Assembly: GCF_001879695.1 (NCBI RefSeq)
Contig: NZ_MNBL01000061.1
Coordinates: 1 to 38,233 of the forward strand
Direction: 5' to 3'
Origin: Nioella sediminis
Lineage (GTDB): Bacteria > Pseudomonadota > Alphaproteobacteria > Rhodobacterales > Rhodobacteraceae
Length of the DNA: 38,233 bases
Position 1 is the first letter of the stretch, and each line of letters begins with the position of its first letter. Position numbers and translations under genes: made by a program. Of the stretch, positions 1-8,606 are shown one piece after another. The notes under the pieces are model-generated. The model was given only the letters and a program-made list of their open reading frames with translations, was not told the DNA's origin and ran no database searches.

Positions 1-45
1 CGGCTGACGCCGACTCCCCCGGAGTATATGGACCAAGAAGAAAGA

Positions 46-2502
46 TCATGCGGCGCTGTCCGTTCTGGGGCGCAGGTTATCGGGATCATGGGCGGCTGCG
101 CCAAGAACGCGGGCCGCACGGGGTTCGCCGGCAATCAGCACCTCCAACGCGGTGCCGGGGGTGGCGGCATGGGGTTTGAGATAGGCGAAGGCGAGGATTT
201 TCCCGACCGTGTGCCCGTAGGCGACGGAGGCGGTGGCGCCCACAACGGTGCCGTTTAGCTTGACCGCTTCGCCGCCATGGCCGTCTTCGATGCCGTCGGG
301 CTCGATCTCCAGATAGGTGCAAATCCAGGGCTGTTCGCTGCTCTCCGCGCTCGCGCGTGTGGCCTCGCCCCCCAGGTAGTCCTTGTCGAGCCTGACGAAG
401 CGCATGACATTGGCCTCGGGCAAGGTGACCTCGTTGGTAAGTTCACCCGCGCCGGGGAAGGCCTTTTCCATCCGCAGCGCATTCATGGCGAAGCTGCCGT
501 AATCGGCGATGCCATGGGCCTCGCCCGCCGCCCAAAGCGCGGTGTAGACGTCGAGGCAGGCGGCGTCGGGCATGTGCAGTTCCCACCCCAACTCGCCCGC
601 ATAGGACATGCGGAAGGCCCAGACCTTGTGGCCTGCGACGGTGATTTCCTGCGCGCTGAGCCAGCGGAAGCCCGCATTGGAGAGATCCGCATCGGTGCAG
701 GCGGCCAGCACGTCGCGCGACCGGGGACCATTGAGCGCCAGGGCGGACCATTGGGCAGACAGCGCGGTGACGGTCGCGTTCTCGCCGTTCATGTTCTGGG
801 CCAGGTGATCCAGCAGGCGCTGTTCGAAGAAGGCGGCGCAGACAAGGTAGTAGCGATCAGAGGCCATCCGCACGATGGTGCATTCCAGCTCGATCCGGCC
901 GCGGCGGTTCAGCATATGGGTCAGGATGATGCCACCATCCTTCTGCGGCATCCGGTTGGCGACCAGCCTGTCAAGCAGCGCATAGGCATCGGGGCCCGCG
1001 ACCTCGACCTTGGTGAAGGCCGTGACATCCATGATGCCCACCCGTTCGCGCACCGCGCGGCATTCCTCGGCCACCATGTCGAAGACAGGCGTGCGACGGA
1101 AGGAATAATGATCGCGTTGCTCCACACCATCGCGGGCGAACCAGCGGGGGCGCTCGAACCCGTAGACCTCCTCATAGACCGCGCCCTTGTCCTTCAGCAG
1201 GTCATAGAGCGGCGAGGGTTTGATCGGGCGGCCTTCCAGCCGGTTGAAATGGGGGAAGGGAATTTCGTGACGCAGCTTGTAATCCTCATGCGCCTTGATC
1301 ACCTGCCAGTCCTTGGTGGCGTAGGCTCCAAACCGGCGCGGGTCGTAGTCGCGCATGTTGATATCGGCCGCGCCATGCACCATCCAATTCGCCAATTCGC
1401 GGGTCAGACCGGGGCCCCAGCCAATGCCGATCTGGGTGCCGCAGCAGCACCAGTAGTTTTTCACGCCGGGGGCGGGTCCGACCATCGGGTTGCCGTCGGG
1501 CGGATGGCTGATCGCGCCATGGACCTCGCGGGTGATGCCCAGTTCCGCAAAGATCGGCATCCGTTCCATGGCGTTTTCCAGCCAGGGCATGATGCGGTCG
1601 TAATCGGCCTGGAAGAGCTCATTCTCCGCCTCCCAGGGGCAATGATCTTCCCAGACGGAGTTGGAGTTTTCCTTCTCATAGATGCCGATAAGGCCCTTCT
1701 TCTGCTCCATCCGGATATAGCCGGACACCATCCTGTCATCGCGGACCACGGGAAGTTCGGTGTCCAGGCCCTTGAATTCAGGCACTTCTTCCGTGACAAG
1801 ATAGTGGTGGGTCATCGAGGTCATGGGCAGTTGCAAGCCCGACCATTCGCCCATCTGGCGCGCATAGGTGCCGCCGGCGTTAACCACGTGTTCGCAGGTG
1901 ATCGCGCCCTGTTCCGTCTCCACCAGCCATTCACCAGTGGGAAGCTGCGTGATGTTGGTGGCCCGGCAACGGCGGATGATGCGAACGCCTTTCTGGCGGG
2001 CACCGGTGGCCATGGCCATGGTCACGTTGGAGGGGTCCACATGGCCGTCATCGGGGGTGTAGAGTGCGCCAAGAACCCCGTCCAGATTGTAGAACGGATG
2101 TTTTTTGGCAATGAAGTCAGGATCTACCAGTTCAATGTTAAAGCCAAGCGCCCGGCCCACAGCCAGCGTGTGGCGCAGCCAGTCCATCTCGTCTTCCGTA
2201 TAGGCCAGCCGGAAAGAGCCACAGCCATGCCAGGTGACGGCCTGGCCGGTTTCCTCCTCCAGCACCCGAGAATAAAGCCCGATATTGTAATCGACCATCC
2301 GCCCCAACCCGTAAGAGCTGGTTGAATGGGTGATCTGCCCCGCCGCGTGCCAGGTGCTGCCGCTGGTCAGCTCGGCCTTTTCCAGCAAGACCGTGTCCGG
2401 CCCCCATCCTTCATGGCCAAGGTGATAGGCAAGACCACATCCCATGACGCCACCGCCGACGATGACAACGCGGGCGTGGGTCGGGAATTCCTTTTGCGAC
2501 AT
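46..2502 (-). CDS. DMGDH-like FAD oxidoreductase fused to GcvT-type aminomethyltransferase domain
   Basis: Likely a dimethylglycine/sarcosine-dehydrogenase-family flavoprotein (818 aa) that oxidatively removes an N-methyl group and passes the one-carbon unit to tetrahydrofolate. The N-terminal half is a DAO-type FAD domain with the dinucleotide motif VGGGVMG near residues 15-21. It has a GSTWHA motif with His52 at the position where DMGDH-family enzymes attach FAD covalently. The C-terminal half (about 430-815) is GcvT-like, with VAGPDAYALLDRL, LNGPRSRDVL, GELGWELH and RMEK motifs. An upstream in-frame TTG exists at 2511, but ATG 2502 is preferred because AGGA lies about 9 bases before it. 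It is divergent from the rpiR-type regulator and next to a Rieske oxygenase, which suggests a second demethylation step. The exact substrate (dimethylglycine, sarcosine, N-methylproline or another methylated amine) cannot be read from the sequence. Confidence 0.85.
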   Translation of the reverse strand: MSQKEFPTHARVVIVGGGVMGCGLAYHLGHEGWGPDTVLLEKAELTSGSTWHAAGQITHSTSSYGLGRMVDYNIGLYSRVLEEETGQAVTWHGCGSFRLAYTEDEMDWLRHTLAVGRALGFNIELVDPDFIAKKHPFYNLDGVLGALYTPDDGHVDPSNVTMAMATGARQKGVRIIRRCRATNITQLPTGEWLVETEQGAITCEHVVNAGGTYARQMGEWSGLQLPMTSMTHHYLVTEEVPEFKGLDTELPVVRDDRMVSGYIRMEQKKGLIGIYEKENSNSVWEDHCPWEAENELFQADYDRIMPWLENAMERMPIFAELGITREVHGAISHPPDGNPMVGPAPGVKNYWCCCGTQIGIGWGPGLTRELANWMVHGAADINMRDYDPRRFGAYATKDWQVIKAHEDYKLRHEIPFPHFNRLEGRPIKPSPLYDLLKDKGAVYEEVYGFERPRWFARDGVEQRDHYSFRRTPVFDMVAEECRAVRERVGIMDVTAFTKVEVAGPDAYALLDRLVANRMPQKDGGIILTHMLNRRGRIELECTIVRMASDRYYLVCAAFFEQRLLDHLAQNMNGENATVTALSAQWSALALNGPRSRDVLAACTDADLSNAGFRWLSAQEITVAGHKVWAFRMSYAGELGWELHMPDAACLDVYTALWAAGEAHGIADYGSFAMNALRMEKAFPGAGELTNEVTLPEANVMRFVRLDKDYLGGEATRASAESSEQPWICTYLEIEPDGIEDGHGGEAVKLNGTVVGATASVAYGHTVGKILAFAYLKPHAATPGTALEVLIAGEPRAARVLGAAAHDPDNLRPRTDSAA

Positions 2503-2532
2503 TTGGGGCAATCCTGTTGGCGAGTCACTTTT

Positions 2533-2544
2533 CCTGTAGACAGG
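2533..2544. promoter_or_regulatory. Palindrome between the DMGDH-like gene and rpiR-type gene, candidate operator
   Basis: CCTGTAGACAGG is a dyad with two 5-base arms around AG. It lies in the 71-base divergent intergenic region, about 30 bases from each start codon. The position suits a regulator acting on both promoters. The binding protein is not known; the adjacent RpiR-type regulator is the obvious candidate. Confidence 0.4.
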
Positions 2545-2552
2545 CTAATCGC

Positions 2553-2594
2553 ACAAATATACCATCGTCAATCATGAATGATACAAACATACCA
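2553..2594 (+). promoter_or_regulatory. Direct repeats and dyad over the rpiR-type start codon, candidate autoregulatory operator
   Basis: ACAAATATACCA (2553-2564) and ACAAACATACCA (2583-2594) match at 11 of 12 positions and sit exactly 30 bases apart, about three helical turns. Between them is the dyad ATCATGAATGAT (2571-2582), which contains the ATG start at 2574. The first repeat also holds TATACC (2558-2563), a possible -10 element that would start the transcript almost at the ATG. This fits the lack of a visible ribosome binding site. Binding by the gene's own product is inferred. Confidence 0.4.
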
Positions 2595-3485
2595 AATACC
2601 GCAAGCACGGCCTCGACCCATGCCATCCTCGACCGGCTGACCGAGGAATGGGACGCCCTGACGCCAGAGGCGCAGAAGGCCGCACGCTATGTGCTGGAGA
2701 ACCCGCAGGATGTCGGCGTCTCGACCGTGCGCGAGATTGCCGAGGCCGCCAAGGTCAAGCCCAACACCGTGGTACGCATGGCCCGGCAAGCGGGGTTCGA
2801 GGGGTATGAGGATTTCCGCGCCCCCTTCCGCGAGGCGATCCGCAAGGGAGCGATCAGCTTTCCCGACCGGGCCCGCTGGTTGCAGGATATCCGCAAATCC
2901 GGCGATCTTGGCGGGCTGTATGCCGACATGGCCGAGGCCGCGATCCGCAATATCGAGGAAAGCTTTGCCGCCACCAGTGCCGAGGCGATGAAAGCGGCGG
3001 CAGACGCGATCTGGGCCAGCCGTCAGGTCTTTACCCTTGGCGTCGGCGTGAACAACGCCAATGCGCGCAACTTCACCTATCTGGCCTCCACCGGAATGAC
3101 GCAGTTCCACGCCATACCCCGCCCCGGATCGACCGCCGTCGACGATCTGGCCTGGGCCGACAGCCGCGACGTGCTGATCGCCATGTCGATGCGCCCCTAT
3201 CGCAGCGAGGTGGTGGCCGCCATCGAGGTCGCCCGCGAACAGGGCATGACGATCATCGGCCTGTCCGACAGCCCCGCCAGCCCGATCATCCGCGCCGCCG
3301 ATCACGGCTTTGTCGTCGCCGTCGACACACCGCAATTCTTCCCCTCTTCGGTGCCGACCATCGCGCTTCTGGAAACCCTGCTGAGCTTCGTCATTGCGGT
3401 TGCCTCCGAAGAGATCGTGGATCGGGTCGAAAGATTTCATGACCGGCGCCACAAGCTTGGCATCTACACCGAAGGCAACGAATGA
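2574..3485 (+). CDS. RpiR/MurR-family transcriptional regulator
   Basis: A 303-aa regulator with an N-terminal RpiR-type helix-turn-helix (about residues 15-90; motifs AARYVLENPQ, TVREIAEAAKVKPNTVVRMA and GFEGYEDFR) and a C-terminal SIS domain (about 130-270) that in this family binds phosphosugar-like ligands. Here it is flanked by amine-demethylating enzymes, so the ligand may differ. ATG 2574 is chosen because an upstream TTG at 2517 would add residues unlike the family. No Shine-Dalgarno is visible before 2574, so the message may be leaderless. It is divergent from the DMGDH-like gene and is followed 93 bases later by the Rieske oxygenase in the same direction. The likely role is control of both neighbours and itself. 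The family is clear; the regulated substrate is unknown. Confidence 0.88.
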   Translation: MNDTNIPNTASTASTHAILDRLTEEWDALTPEAQKAARYVLENPQDVGVSTVREIAEAAKVKPNTVVRMARQAGFEGYEDFRAPFREAIRKGAISFPDRARWLQDIRKSGDLGGLYADMAEAAIRNIEESFAATSAEAMKAAADAIWASRQVFTLGVGVNNANARNFTYLASTGMTQFHAIPRPGSTAVDDLAWADSRDVLIAMSMRPYRSEVVAAIEVAREQGMTIIGLSDSPASPIIRAADHGFVVAVDTPQFFPSSVPTIALLETLLSFVIAVASEEIVDRVERFHDRRHKLGIYTEGNE

Positions 3486-3578
3486 CCCTGACGTCCGCCG
3501 AAAAATCCGCTTTGGCGTGCAGACCCTCCTCCCTGCCCTGCTGGCATTATCATTTCAACTTCTCAGTGGACTGATCAC

Positions 3579-4670
3579 ATGACCGATCCGACCCGCTCGC
3601 TCGATGCGAAATTCTACACCGACCCGCAGGTCTTCGAAGTGGAAAAGGCCGGGCTGCTTGCCCGCACCTGGCAGTTCGCCTGCCATGCCAGCCAGTTGGA
3701 GAACCCCGGCGATTACGTCGCCTTCGATCTGGGCGATGAAAGCCTGTTCGCGATCAAGGGGCGCGACGGGGAAATTCGCAGTTTCTACAATGTCTGCCAG
3801 CATCGGGCGCATCAGCTTGTCAGCGGTGCGGGATCGACCCGCGTCATCGTCTGCCCCTACCACGCCTGGACCTATGAACTGACCGGCGGATTGCGCGCCG
3901 CGCCGAACGCGAAATCGGTGCCGGGATTCGACGCGTCGAAAATCTGCCTGACGGAAGTGCGCACCGAGGTGTTCCTGGGCTTCGTCTTCGTCAATCTCGA
4001 CCCGCAGGCCAAACCGATGGAGGACTGGTTCCCAAATGCCCGCGCCGAGCTTGAGGCTTTTGTTCCCAACTGGGCGGAGCTCAAACCGCTGGAATGGGTG
4101 GAAATCCCGGAAAACTGCAACTGGAAGGTATCGGTGGAAAACTATTCCGAATGCTATCATTGCAGTCTGAACCACCCCACCTTCTCCACCGGCGTGATCC
4201 GGCCCGAAACCTATGACATCCAGCCCCAGGGCTATTGCCTGCGTCATACGACCGAATGCAATGATCTCAGCCAGATGACCTATGACATCGACAGCGGGTT
4301 CGCGAATAACGACAAGTATTCAAGCTGGTTCCTGTGGCCGATGTTCAGCTTTCAGGTCTACCCCGGAAACCTGCTGAACACCTATCACTGGCGCGCGGTG
4401 GATGCCGATCACGTGGTTGTCTGGCGCGGCTGGTATTCGGTTGGCGGCTTCGACGACGAAACCGTCCGCCGCATGGCGCAGCAGGACCGCGCCACCACGG
4501 TGGAGGAAGACATTCACCTTGTCGAAAGCGTCCAGCGCGGCCTGAAATCGCGCGGCTATGTTCCGGGGCCGCTTGTCGTCGATCCCGCCTGCGGCGTGAA
4601 TTCCGAGCATTCCATCCTGCATCTGCAACGCTGGATGCGCGAGGCGGCCAGCGACGGCAAGACGCCGTAG
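3579..4670 (+). CDS. Rieske non-heme iron oxygenase alpha subunit, probable quaternary-amine demethylase
   Basis: The oxygenase component of a Rieske-type monooxygenase, 363 aa. The [2Fe-2S] site is Cys73-x-His75 and Cys92-x2-His95 (NVCQHRAH ... VCPYHAW). The mononuclear iron site is in ENYSECYHC with His194 and His199, and Glu191 takes the place of the bridging acidic residue. The ECYHC form and the late VESVQRGL motif resemble choline monooxygenase, glycine betaine GbcA, carnitine CntA and stachydrine demethylase proteins more than aromatic-ring dioxygenases. These enzymes need a separate ferredoxin/flavin reductase, and none is encoded in the window. The start ATG has only a weak purine stretch upstream. 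With the DMGDH-like flavoprotein nearby, it plausibly removes a methyl from a betaine, giving a tertiary amine for the second enzyme. Substrate assignment is inference. Confidence 0.85.
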   Translation: MTDPTRSLDAKFYTDPQVFEVEKAGLLARTWQFACHASQLENPGDYVAFDLGDESLFAIKGRDGEIRSFYNVCQHRAHQLVSGAGSTRVIVCPYHAWTYELTGGLRAAPNAKSVPGFDASKICLTEVRTEVFLGFVFVNLDPQAKPMEDWFPNARAELEAFVPNWAELKPLEWVEIPENCNWKVSVENYSECYHCSLNHPTFSTGVIRPETYDIQPQGYCLRHTTECNDLSQMTYDIDSGFANNDKYSSWFLWPMFSFQVYPGNLLNTYHWRAVDADHVVVWRGWYSVGGFDDETVRRMAQQDRATTVEEDIHLVESVQRGLKSRGYVPGPLVVDPACGVNSEHSILHLQRWMREAASDGKTP

Positions 4671-4683
4671 ACCGCCCCCCCTG

Positions 4684-6111
4684 TCAGGCGGCCTTTGACA
4701 GGGTGTTGTCGCCTGCCGCCGGGATCAGGGACGCGTGCAAAACGCTGATGGTCTTGTCCAGATCGCCGCATTCCATGACGAACTGAACATCGACGCTGCG
4801 CGGTCCCTGCAAGGCGCCCACGGCCTCAAGCCCGGCTTCAGCAATGACCTGCAAGCCGCGGCTCAGGATGGACAGCCCGCTCAGATCCCGGCCGATGACC
4901 GAGGCGATGGCCAGTTTGCGCGAGGTGATGCGCGCCGCCGGATAGAGCCGTTCAAGGTCCTTCTCCACGCGCCGCATGATCTTCAGCGAGGCGTCCACGT
5001 AATGGGTGATCGTGTTGGCATTGGACAGCTTCGACACGATCCGCACATTGTGACGCGTCAGCACGTCGAGGATCGCGGCGTCATAGCCTTTCACCCCGAC
5101 CATGTCCTGTTCGAACACTTCCAGCGCGATGATGTCGAGCCCGGTGACAATCTCGGCCTCGGGCGTTTCCGCCGGGCGGTCGTCGATCAGGGTGCCGGGA
5201 TCGCCCGGTTCGAACGCATTGGTGACGCGCAGCGGAACATCCGCCTGCCGCAGGGTCTTGGCCGCCTTGGGGTGGATCGCCTCCATCCCCATGTTCGACA
5301 GCTGGTCGGCCACGTCATAGTTGGTGTGGCCGATCTTCTGCGCCTTGTCCGCCCCGACCAGGCGCGGGTCGGCAGAGGACAGGTGGAATTCCTTGTGAAT
5401 GATCGCCTCCCGCGCGCCGGAAAGCGCCGCGAGGCGCGAAAAGGTGATCTCGGAATACCCGCGATCGAATTCGCGCATCAAACCCTCGGCGCATTGCGCG
5501 TATCCGGTGACGATCGGCATTTCTGCACTGATATCAATCCCTTCAATGCCGCCCTTGATGCGACTTTCAAGATCGACCGTCTGCTCATCGCGCCAGCCGG
5601 TCAGGTCCACCAGCCGGGCATTCACCCCGGCGCGTTGCAACATAAGGGTCGCGGTGAAGGCGGAATGCGCCTCGCCCAGGCCCGACAGCAATTCGCGCAC
5701 CTGCAACAGATGCTCGGACAGGCGGAAATGGCCGTAGGAGCAAAGCCTGCGTAAATCCACAAGGCAATTGCGGGTGCCCTCGATCCGTTCAAGCACGAAG
5801 GCATCCGCCTGCTCCCGGTCGGCGGGATGATCCAGCACCGCGCCATGGGCATCTGTCATTGCCTCTGCGACACGGTCCAGTGCGCCGTGCCACCCATGAT
5901 CGGACTCTGCCCCGGCGAAGCGGGCATAGACGCCGGGATCGCCGGATTTCTTGTGCTCCAGCAACAGGTCGGTCACGCCCCCGAAGGCCGAGACCACGAA
6001 CATGCGGCCATAGAGGTCGGCACCGCTCCGGTCACCGATGAACAGGGTATCGCGCAGCGCGTCCAGTCTCGACATGGACGTGCCGCCGATTTTCTCGACA
6101 GTATGGGTCAT
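4684..6111 (-). CDS. ask: Ectoine-pathway aspartate kinase (Ask_Ect)
   Basis: A 475-aa aspartokinase that phosphorylates L-aspartate, the first step toward aspartate semialdehyde and then ectoine. It begins MTHTVEKIGGTSM, a variant of the usual KFGGTS nucleotide-binding motif. It carries the catalytic-domain motif FSRLAALSGAREAIIHKEFH and C-terminal ACT-like regions (about 320-465). This form, found as the last gene of ect operons, belongs to the ectoine-linked clade thought to escape normal feedback control. Its start lies 3 bases after the ectC stop, so it is the fourth gene of ectABC-ask. The 3' end converges with the Rieske gene with 13 bases between stops, too little for a separate hairpin terminator. 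Confidence 0.93.
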   Translation of the reverse strand: MTHTVEKIGGTSMSRLDALRDTLFIGDRSGADLYGRMFVVSAFGGVTDLLLEHKKSGDPGVYARFAGAESDHGWHGALDRVAEAMTDAHGAVLDHPADREQADAFVLERIEGTRNCLVDLRRLCSYGHFRLSEHLLQVRELLSGLGEAHSAFTATLMLQRAGVNARLVDLTGWRDEQTVDLESRIKGGIEGIDISAEMPIVTGYAQCAEGLMREFDRGYSEITFSRLAALSGAREAIIHKEFHLSSADPRLVGADKAQKIGHTNYDVADQLSNMGMEAIHPKAAKTLRQADVPLRVTNAFEPGDPGTLIDDRPAETPEAEIVTGLDIIALEVFEQDMVGVKGYDAAILDVLTRHNVRIVSKLSNANTITHYVDASLKIMRRVEKDLERLYPAARITSRKLAIASVIGRDLSGLSILSRGLQVIAEAGLEAVGALQGPRSVDVQFVMECGDLDKTISVLHASLIPAAGDNTLSKAA

Positions 6112-6114
6112 GGG

Positions 6115-6516
6115 TCAGTCAGCCAATTCTTCCGCAGCAGCGTAGGAGCCGTCCTCGCGGTGCACTTCCTTGCCGGTCACCGGCGGATTGAACACGCAGG
6201 CCATCGCCAGTTCTTCCTCGGCACGCAGCACGTGACGGTCATGTTCGTTCAGCGCGTACATGACGCCGGGCCTGATCTCGTGCGTTTCGCCGGTGGCGAG
6301 ATCGGTGATCGAGCCCTTGCCTTGCATGCAATAGACGCTTTCGAAATGGTTCTTGTACTCGAACACATGCTCGGAACCGGCATTGAGAAAGGTGATATGG
6401 AAGGAAAAGCCCATCCCGTCACCCGCCAGCAGCATACGCACCGAGGACCATTCGGCATCCGAAACGACGCGGTCGCGCTCTTCTTCGATGATCTTGTTGA
6501 AATCCCTGACAATCAT
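6115..6516 (-). CDS. ectC: L-ectoine synthase
   Basis: Cyclises N-gamma-acetyl-2,4-diaminobutyrate to ectoine in the cytoplasm. At 133 aa it is the normal length for this single-domain cupin. The sequence begins MIVRDFNKIIEEERDRVV and contains HVFEYKNHFESVYCMQGKG. By remembered alignment to characterised EctC, Glu59, Tyr87 and His95 are the iron ligands and Tyr54 lines the substrate pocket. It follows ectB with 3 bases between and precedes ask with 3 bases between, so translation is probably coupled. I see no ectD (ectoine hydroxylase) in the window, so the product here would be ectoine, unless ectD lies elsewhere. Confidence 0.97.
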   Translation of the reverse strand: MIVRDFNKIIEEERDRVVSDAEWSSVRMLLAGDGMGFSFHITFLNAGSEHVFEYKNHFESVYCMQGKGSITDLATGETHEIRPGVMYALNEHDRHVLRAEEELAMACVFNPPVTGKEVHREDGSYAAAEELAD

Positions 6517-6519
6517 GTC

Positions 6520-7809
6520 TTACTCCGCCGCTATCTTGGTGCCGAGCGTCGCATCGCGCGCCGCGTCGAGAAGGATGTTCAACCCCTTGCGGAACAGCGT
6601 CTCGGGCGTGGTCAGCGGGGCAAGAACCTTGACCACCTGATCCTCGTTGCCCGAGGTTTCGATAATCAGGCCCTTCTGGAAGGCGCGCGCACAGATATCG
6701 GCGGCGAGGTCGCCAGACCCCACATCCACACCCTGCATCATGCCACGGCCTTTCAGCGTCGCACCGGGCACAAGATCGGCCACGCCTTGCAGCGCGTCGG
6801 TCAGCAGGCGGGCCTTGTGCGAGATGTCTTTCGCGAAGCCCGGATCGCTCCAGAACTTCTCGATCGAGACGCGGGCGGTCACGAAGGCATGGGTGTTGCC
6901 GCGGAAGGTGCCGTTATGTTCGGCCGGGCCGAACACGTCGTATTCGGGACGCACCAGAACCAGTGACATTGGCAGCCCAAAGCCCGACACGGATTTTGCC
7001 ATCGTCACGATATCCGGCATGACGTCCATCTCCTCGAAGGAGAAGAAGGTGCCGGTCCGGCCGCAGCCGGCCTGGATGTCGTCAACGATCAGCAACGCAC
7101 CATGGTCGCGGGCAAGATCCGCCACGCGTCGCAGCCATTCGGGGCTGGCCGCGTTCAGGCCGCCCTCGCCCTGCACCGTTTCCAGAAGGATCGCCGCAGG
7201 CGCGTCGATGCCGCTGGAACTGTCGGTCAGCATCGCCTCCAGAAATTCGGCGGAATCCGTCGCCGCGCCGAAATAGCCGTCATAGGGCATGCGCGTGACG
7301 CCGTGCAGCGTCATGCCCGCACCTCCGCGGTGATAGCCATTGCCGGTCGCTGCGAGCGCCCCGAGTGTCACGCCATGAAAGCCGTTGGTGAAGGCAATGA
7401 TATTGGTGCGCCCGGTCACCTTGCGCGCCAGTTTCATCGCCGCCTCGACCGCGTTGGCCCCGGTCGGACCGGTGAACATCACCTTGTGATCCATGCCGCG
7501 CGGATTGAGGATATGGGTGTCGAAGGCCTCCAGAAACGCGGCCTTGGTATCGGTATGCAGGTCGAGCCCATGCGCCAGACCGTCCGACGCGATATGGTCG
7601 ATCAGGGCCTGTTTCATGTCAGGGTCATTGTGGCCGTAGTTCAGCGACGAGCACCCGGCCAGAAAGTCGATATAGCTGCGCCCCCTGGAATCGGTGAGTT
7701 CCGATCCCGCGGCACTGGTGAACAGCTTGTCGAAGCTGCGGCAATAGCTGCGCGCCTCGGACTCGCGGCGTTTGAATACAGAGATTTCGGCTGACTTGGC
7801 AGTCGGCAT
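6520..7809 (-). CDS. ectB: Diaminobutyrate--2-oxoglutarate aminotransferase
   Basis: A PLP-dependent class III aminotransferase, 429 aa, converting aspartate semialdehyde plus glutamate to L-2,4-diaminobutyrate. Visible features are the cofactor-binding GPTGANAVEAAMKLAR, the IVDDIQAGCGRTG motif with Asp243-Asp244, and the PLP lysine Lys272 in TMAKSVSGFG. The residues GPTGANAVE and FTNGFHGVTLGALAATGN are typical of EctB. AAAGGA lies 7 bases before the ATG at 7809. It is the second gene of the ectoine operon, 54 bases downstream of ectA. Confidence 0.97.
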   Translation of the reverse strand: MPTAKSAEISVFKRRESEARSYCRSFDKLFTSAAGSELTDSRGRSYIDFLAGCSSLNYGHNDPDMKQALIDHIASDGLAHGLDLHTDTKAAFLEAFDTHILNPRGMDHKVMFTGPTGANAVEAAMKLARKVTGRTNIIAFTNGFHGVTLGALAATGNGYHRGGAGMTLHGVTRMPYDGYFGAATDSAEFLEAMLTDSSSGIDAPAAILLETVQGEGGLNAASPEWLRRVADLARDHGALLIVDDIQAGCGRTGTFFSFEEMDVMPDIVTMAKSVSGFGLPMSLVLVRPEYDVFGPAEHNGTFRGNTHAFVTARVSIEKFWSDPGFAKDISHKARLLTDALQGVADLVPGATLKGRGMMQGVDVGSGDLAADICARAFQKGLIIETSGNEDQVVKVLAPLTTPETLFRKGLNILLDAARDATLGTKIAAE

Positions 7810-7863
7810 AGTGGGTCCTTTTGGATTTCTATGGGGAAGGTGCAGGCGGTCGCGACGCGAAGC

Positions 7864-8394
7864 TCAGGCCGCGTTGCGCAACCGCTCCTGCAGGTCGATT
7901 GTGACCATGTGCTCGGTGCTGTGGCGGTCCCGGAAATGCAGCGCCTGCGTGTAATGCGCCTGCACGTCGAGCTTGGAGTCGCGATGCCCGGCGAACTTGC
8001 GGAACAGCGCCCAGGACGGCTCGTTATCGGCCGTGATCGTGGTTTGAAGGCGCTGGACATCGGCACAGGCCGGACGTTCCAGCAGGCTCGACAGCATAAG
8101 TGTGCCCAAGCCGGTGCCACGCGCCGTCTCGGACACGGCCACCTGCCAGACGAACAGGGTTTCCGGGTCATAGGGCAGCACATAGGCCGACACCCAGCCG
8201 ACAACCTTGCCGTCAAGCTCGGCCACGACGCAGGTATCGCGGAAATGATCGCACTGGATCAGGTTGCAATACATGGAGTTCTCGTCCAGCGGCTTGCAGG
8301 CGCGCACCAGTTCCCAGATCTCCGCACCATCCTCGGCGGCGGGCTCCCGCAGCGTGGGTGTGTTCTTGCGAAAAAACTCGAGCGCATGTCGCAT
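7864..8394 (-). CDS. ectA: L-2,4-diaminobutyrate acetyltransferase
   Basis: A GNAT-fold enzyme, 176 aa, that acetylates the gamma-amino group of diaminobutyrate using acetyl-CoA. The acetyl-CoA-binding motif RGTGLGTLML is preceded by the strand VWQVAVSETA. The EctA-typical stretches LDENSMYCNLIQCDHF, GWVSAYVLP and TITADNEPS are present. GAGGT stands about 10 bases before the ATG. It is the first gene of ectA-ectB-ectC-ask and is divergent from ectR. The upstream region carries a dyad and motif copies described separately. Confidence 0.97.
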   Translation of the reverse strand: MRHALEFFRKNTPTLREPAAEDGAEIWELVRACKPLDENSMYCNLIQCDHFRDTCVVAELDGKVVGWVSAYVLPYDPETLFVWQVAVSETARGTGLGTLMLSSLLERPACADVQRLQTTITADNEPSWALFRKFAGHRDSKLDVQAHYTQALHFRDRHSTEHMVTIDLQERLRNAA

Positions 8395-8414
8395 TTGCTT
8401 TTTACCTCATGATT

Positions 8415-8551
8415 GCTTTGATTGGCTAAGTATCAAGTCTGGGCCGCGTTTTCAAGCTCAGCGGAAAAATCGCGACATATTGGCCAGAAGTCAGCATGAA
8501 GCGGCCTATATTTTATGACTGTCCGGCTGTTAATACTTTGCAAATCAAAGC
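8415..8551. promoter_or_regulatory. Divergent ectA/ectR control region with mirrored AATCAAAGC motifs
   Basis: The 212-base region between ectA and ectR holds the 9-mer AATCAAAGC twice, once on each strand: 8423-8415 facing ectA and 8543-8551 facing ectR. The ectA copy overlaps the dyad TTGAT-N9-ATCAA at 8418-8436. Mirrored copies next to both start sites are what a regulator controlling both genes would need. EctR is the natural candidate. Confidence 0.45.
8427..8455 (-). promoter_or_regulatory. Candidate ectA promoter
   Basis: Reading toward ectA, TTGAAA (8455-8450) is followed after 17 bases by TACTTA (8432-8427). The -35 is good and the -10 is weak. The -10 lies inside the dyad TTGAT-N9-ATCAA (8418-8436), a layout suited to repression by a MarR-type protein. 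The predicted start would be about 25 bases upstream of the ectA ATG. Confidence 0.3.
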
Positions 8552-8606
8552 TTACCCCCTCTCCCAGCACATTGATTCATGACATCGCCTGTGCCAGCAT
8601 CCGGGC

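Noticed and set aside
1-45. A gene end at the left edge
   Set aside because: The 45 bases show no decisive codon structure or terminator, so nothing can be assigned.
277-2325. A 682-aa plus-strand open frame opposite the DMGDH-like gene
   Set aside because: It is an antisense shadow of a well-conserved protein in GC-rich DNA, with no family motif.
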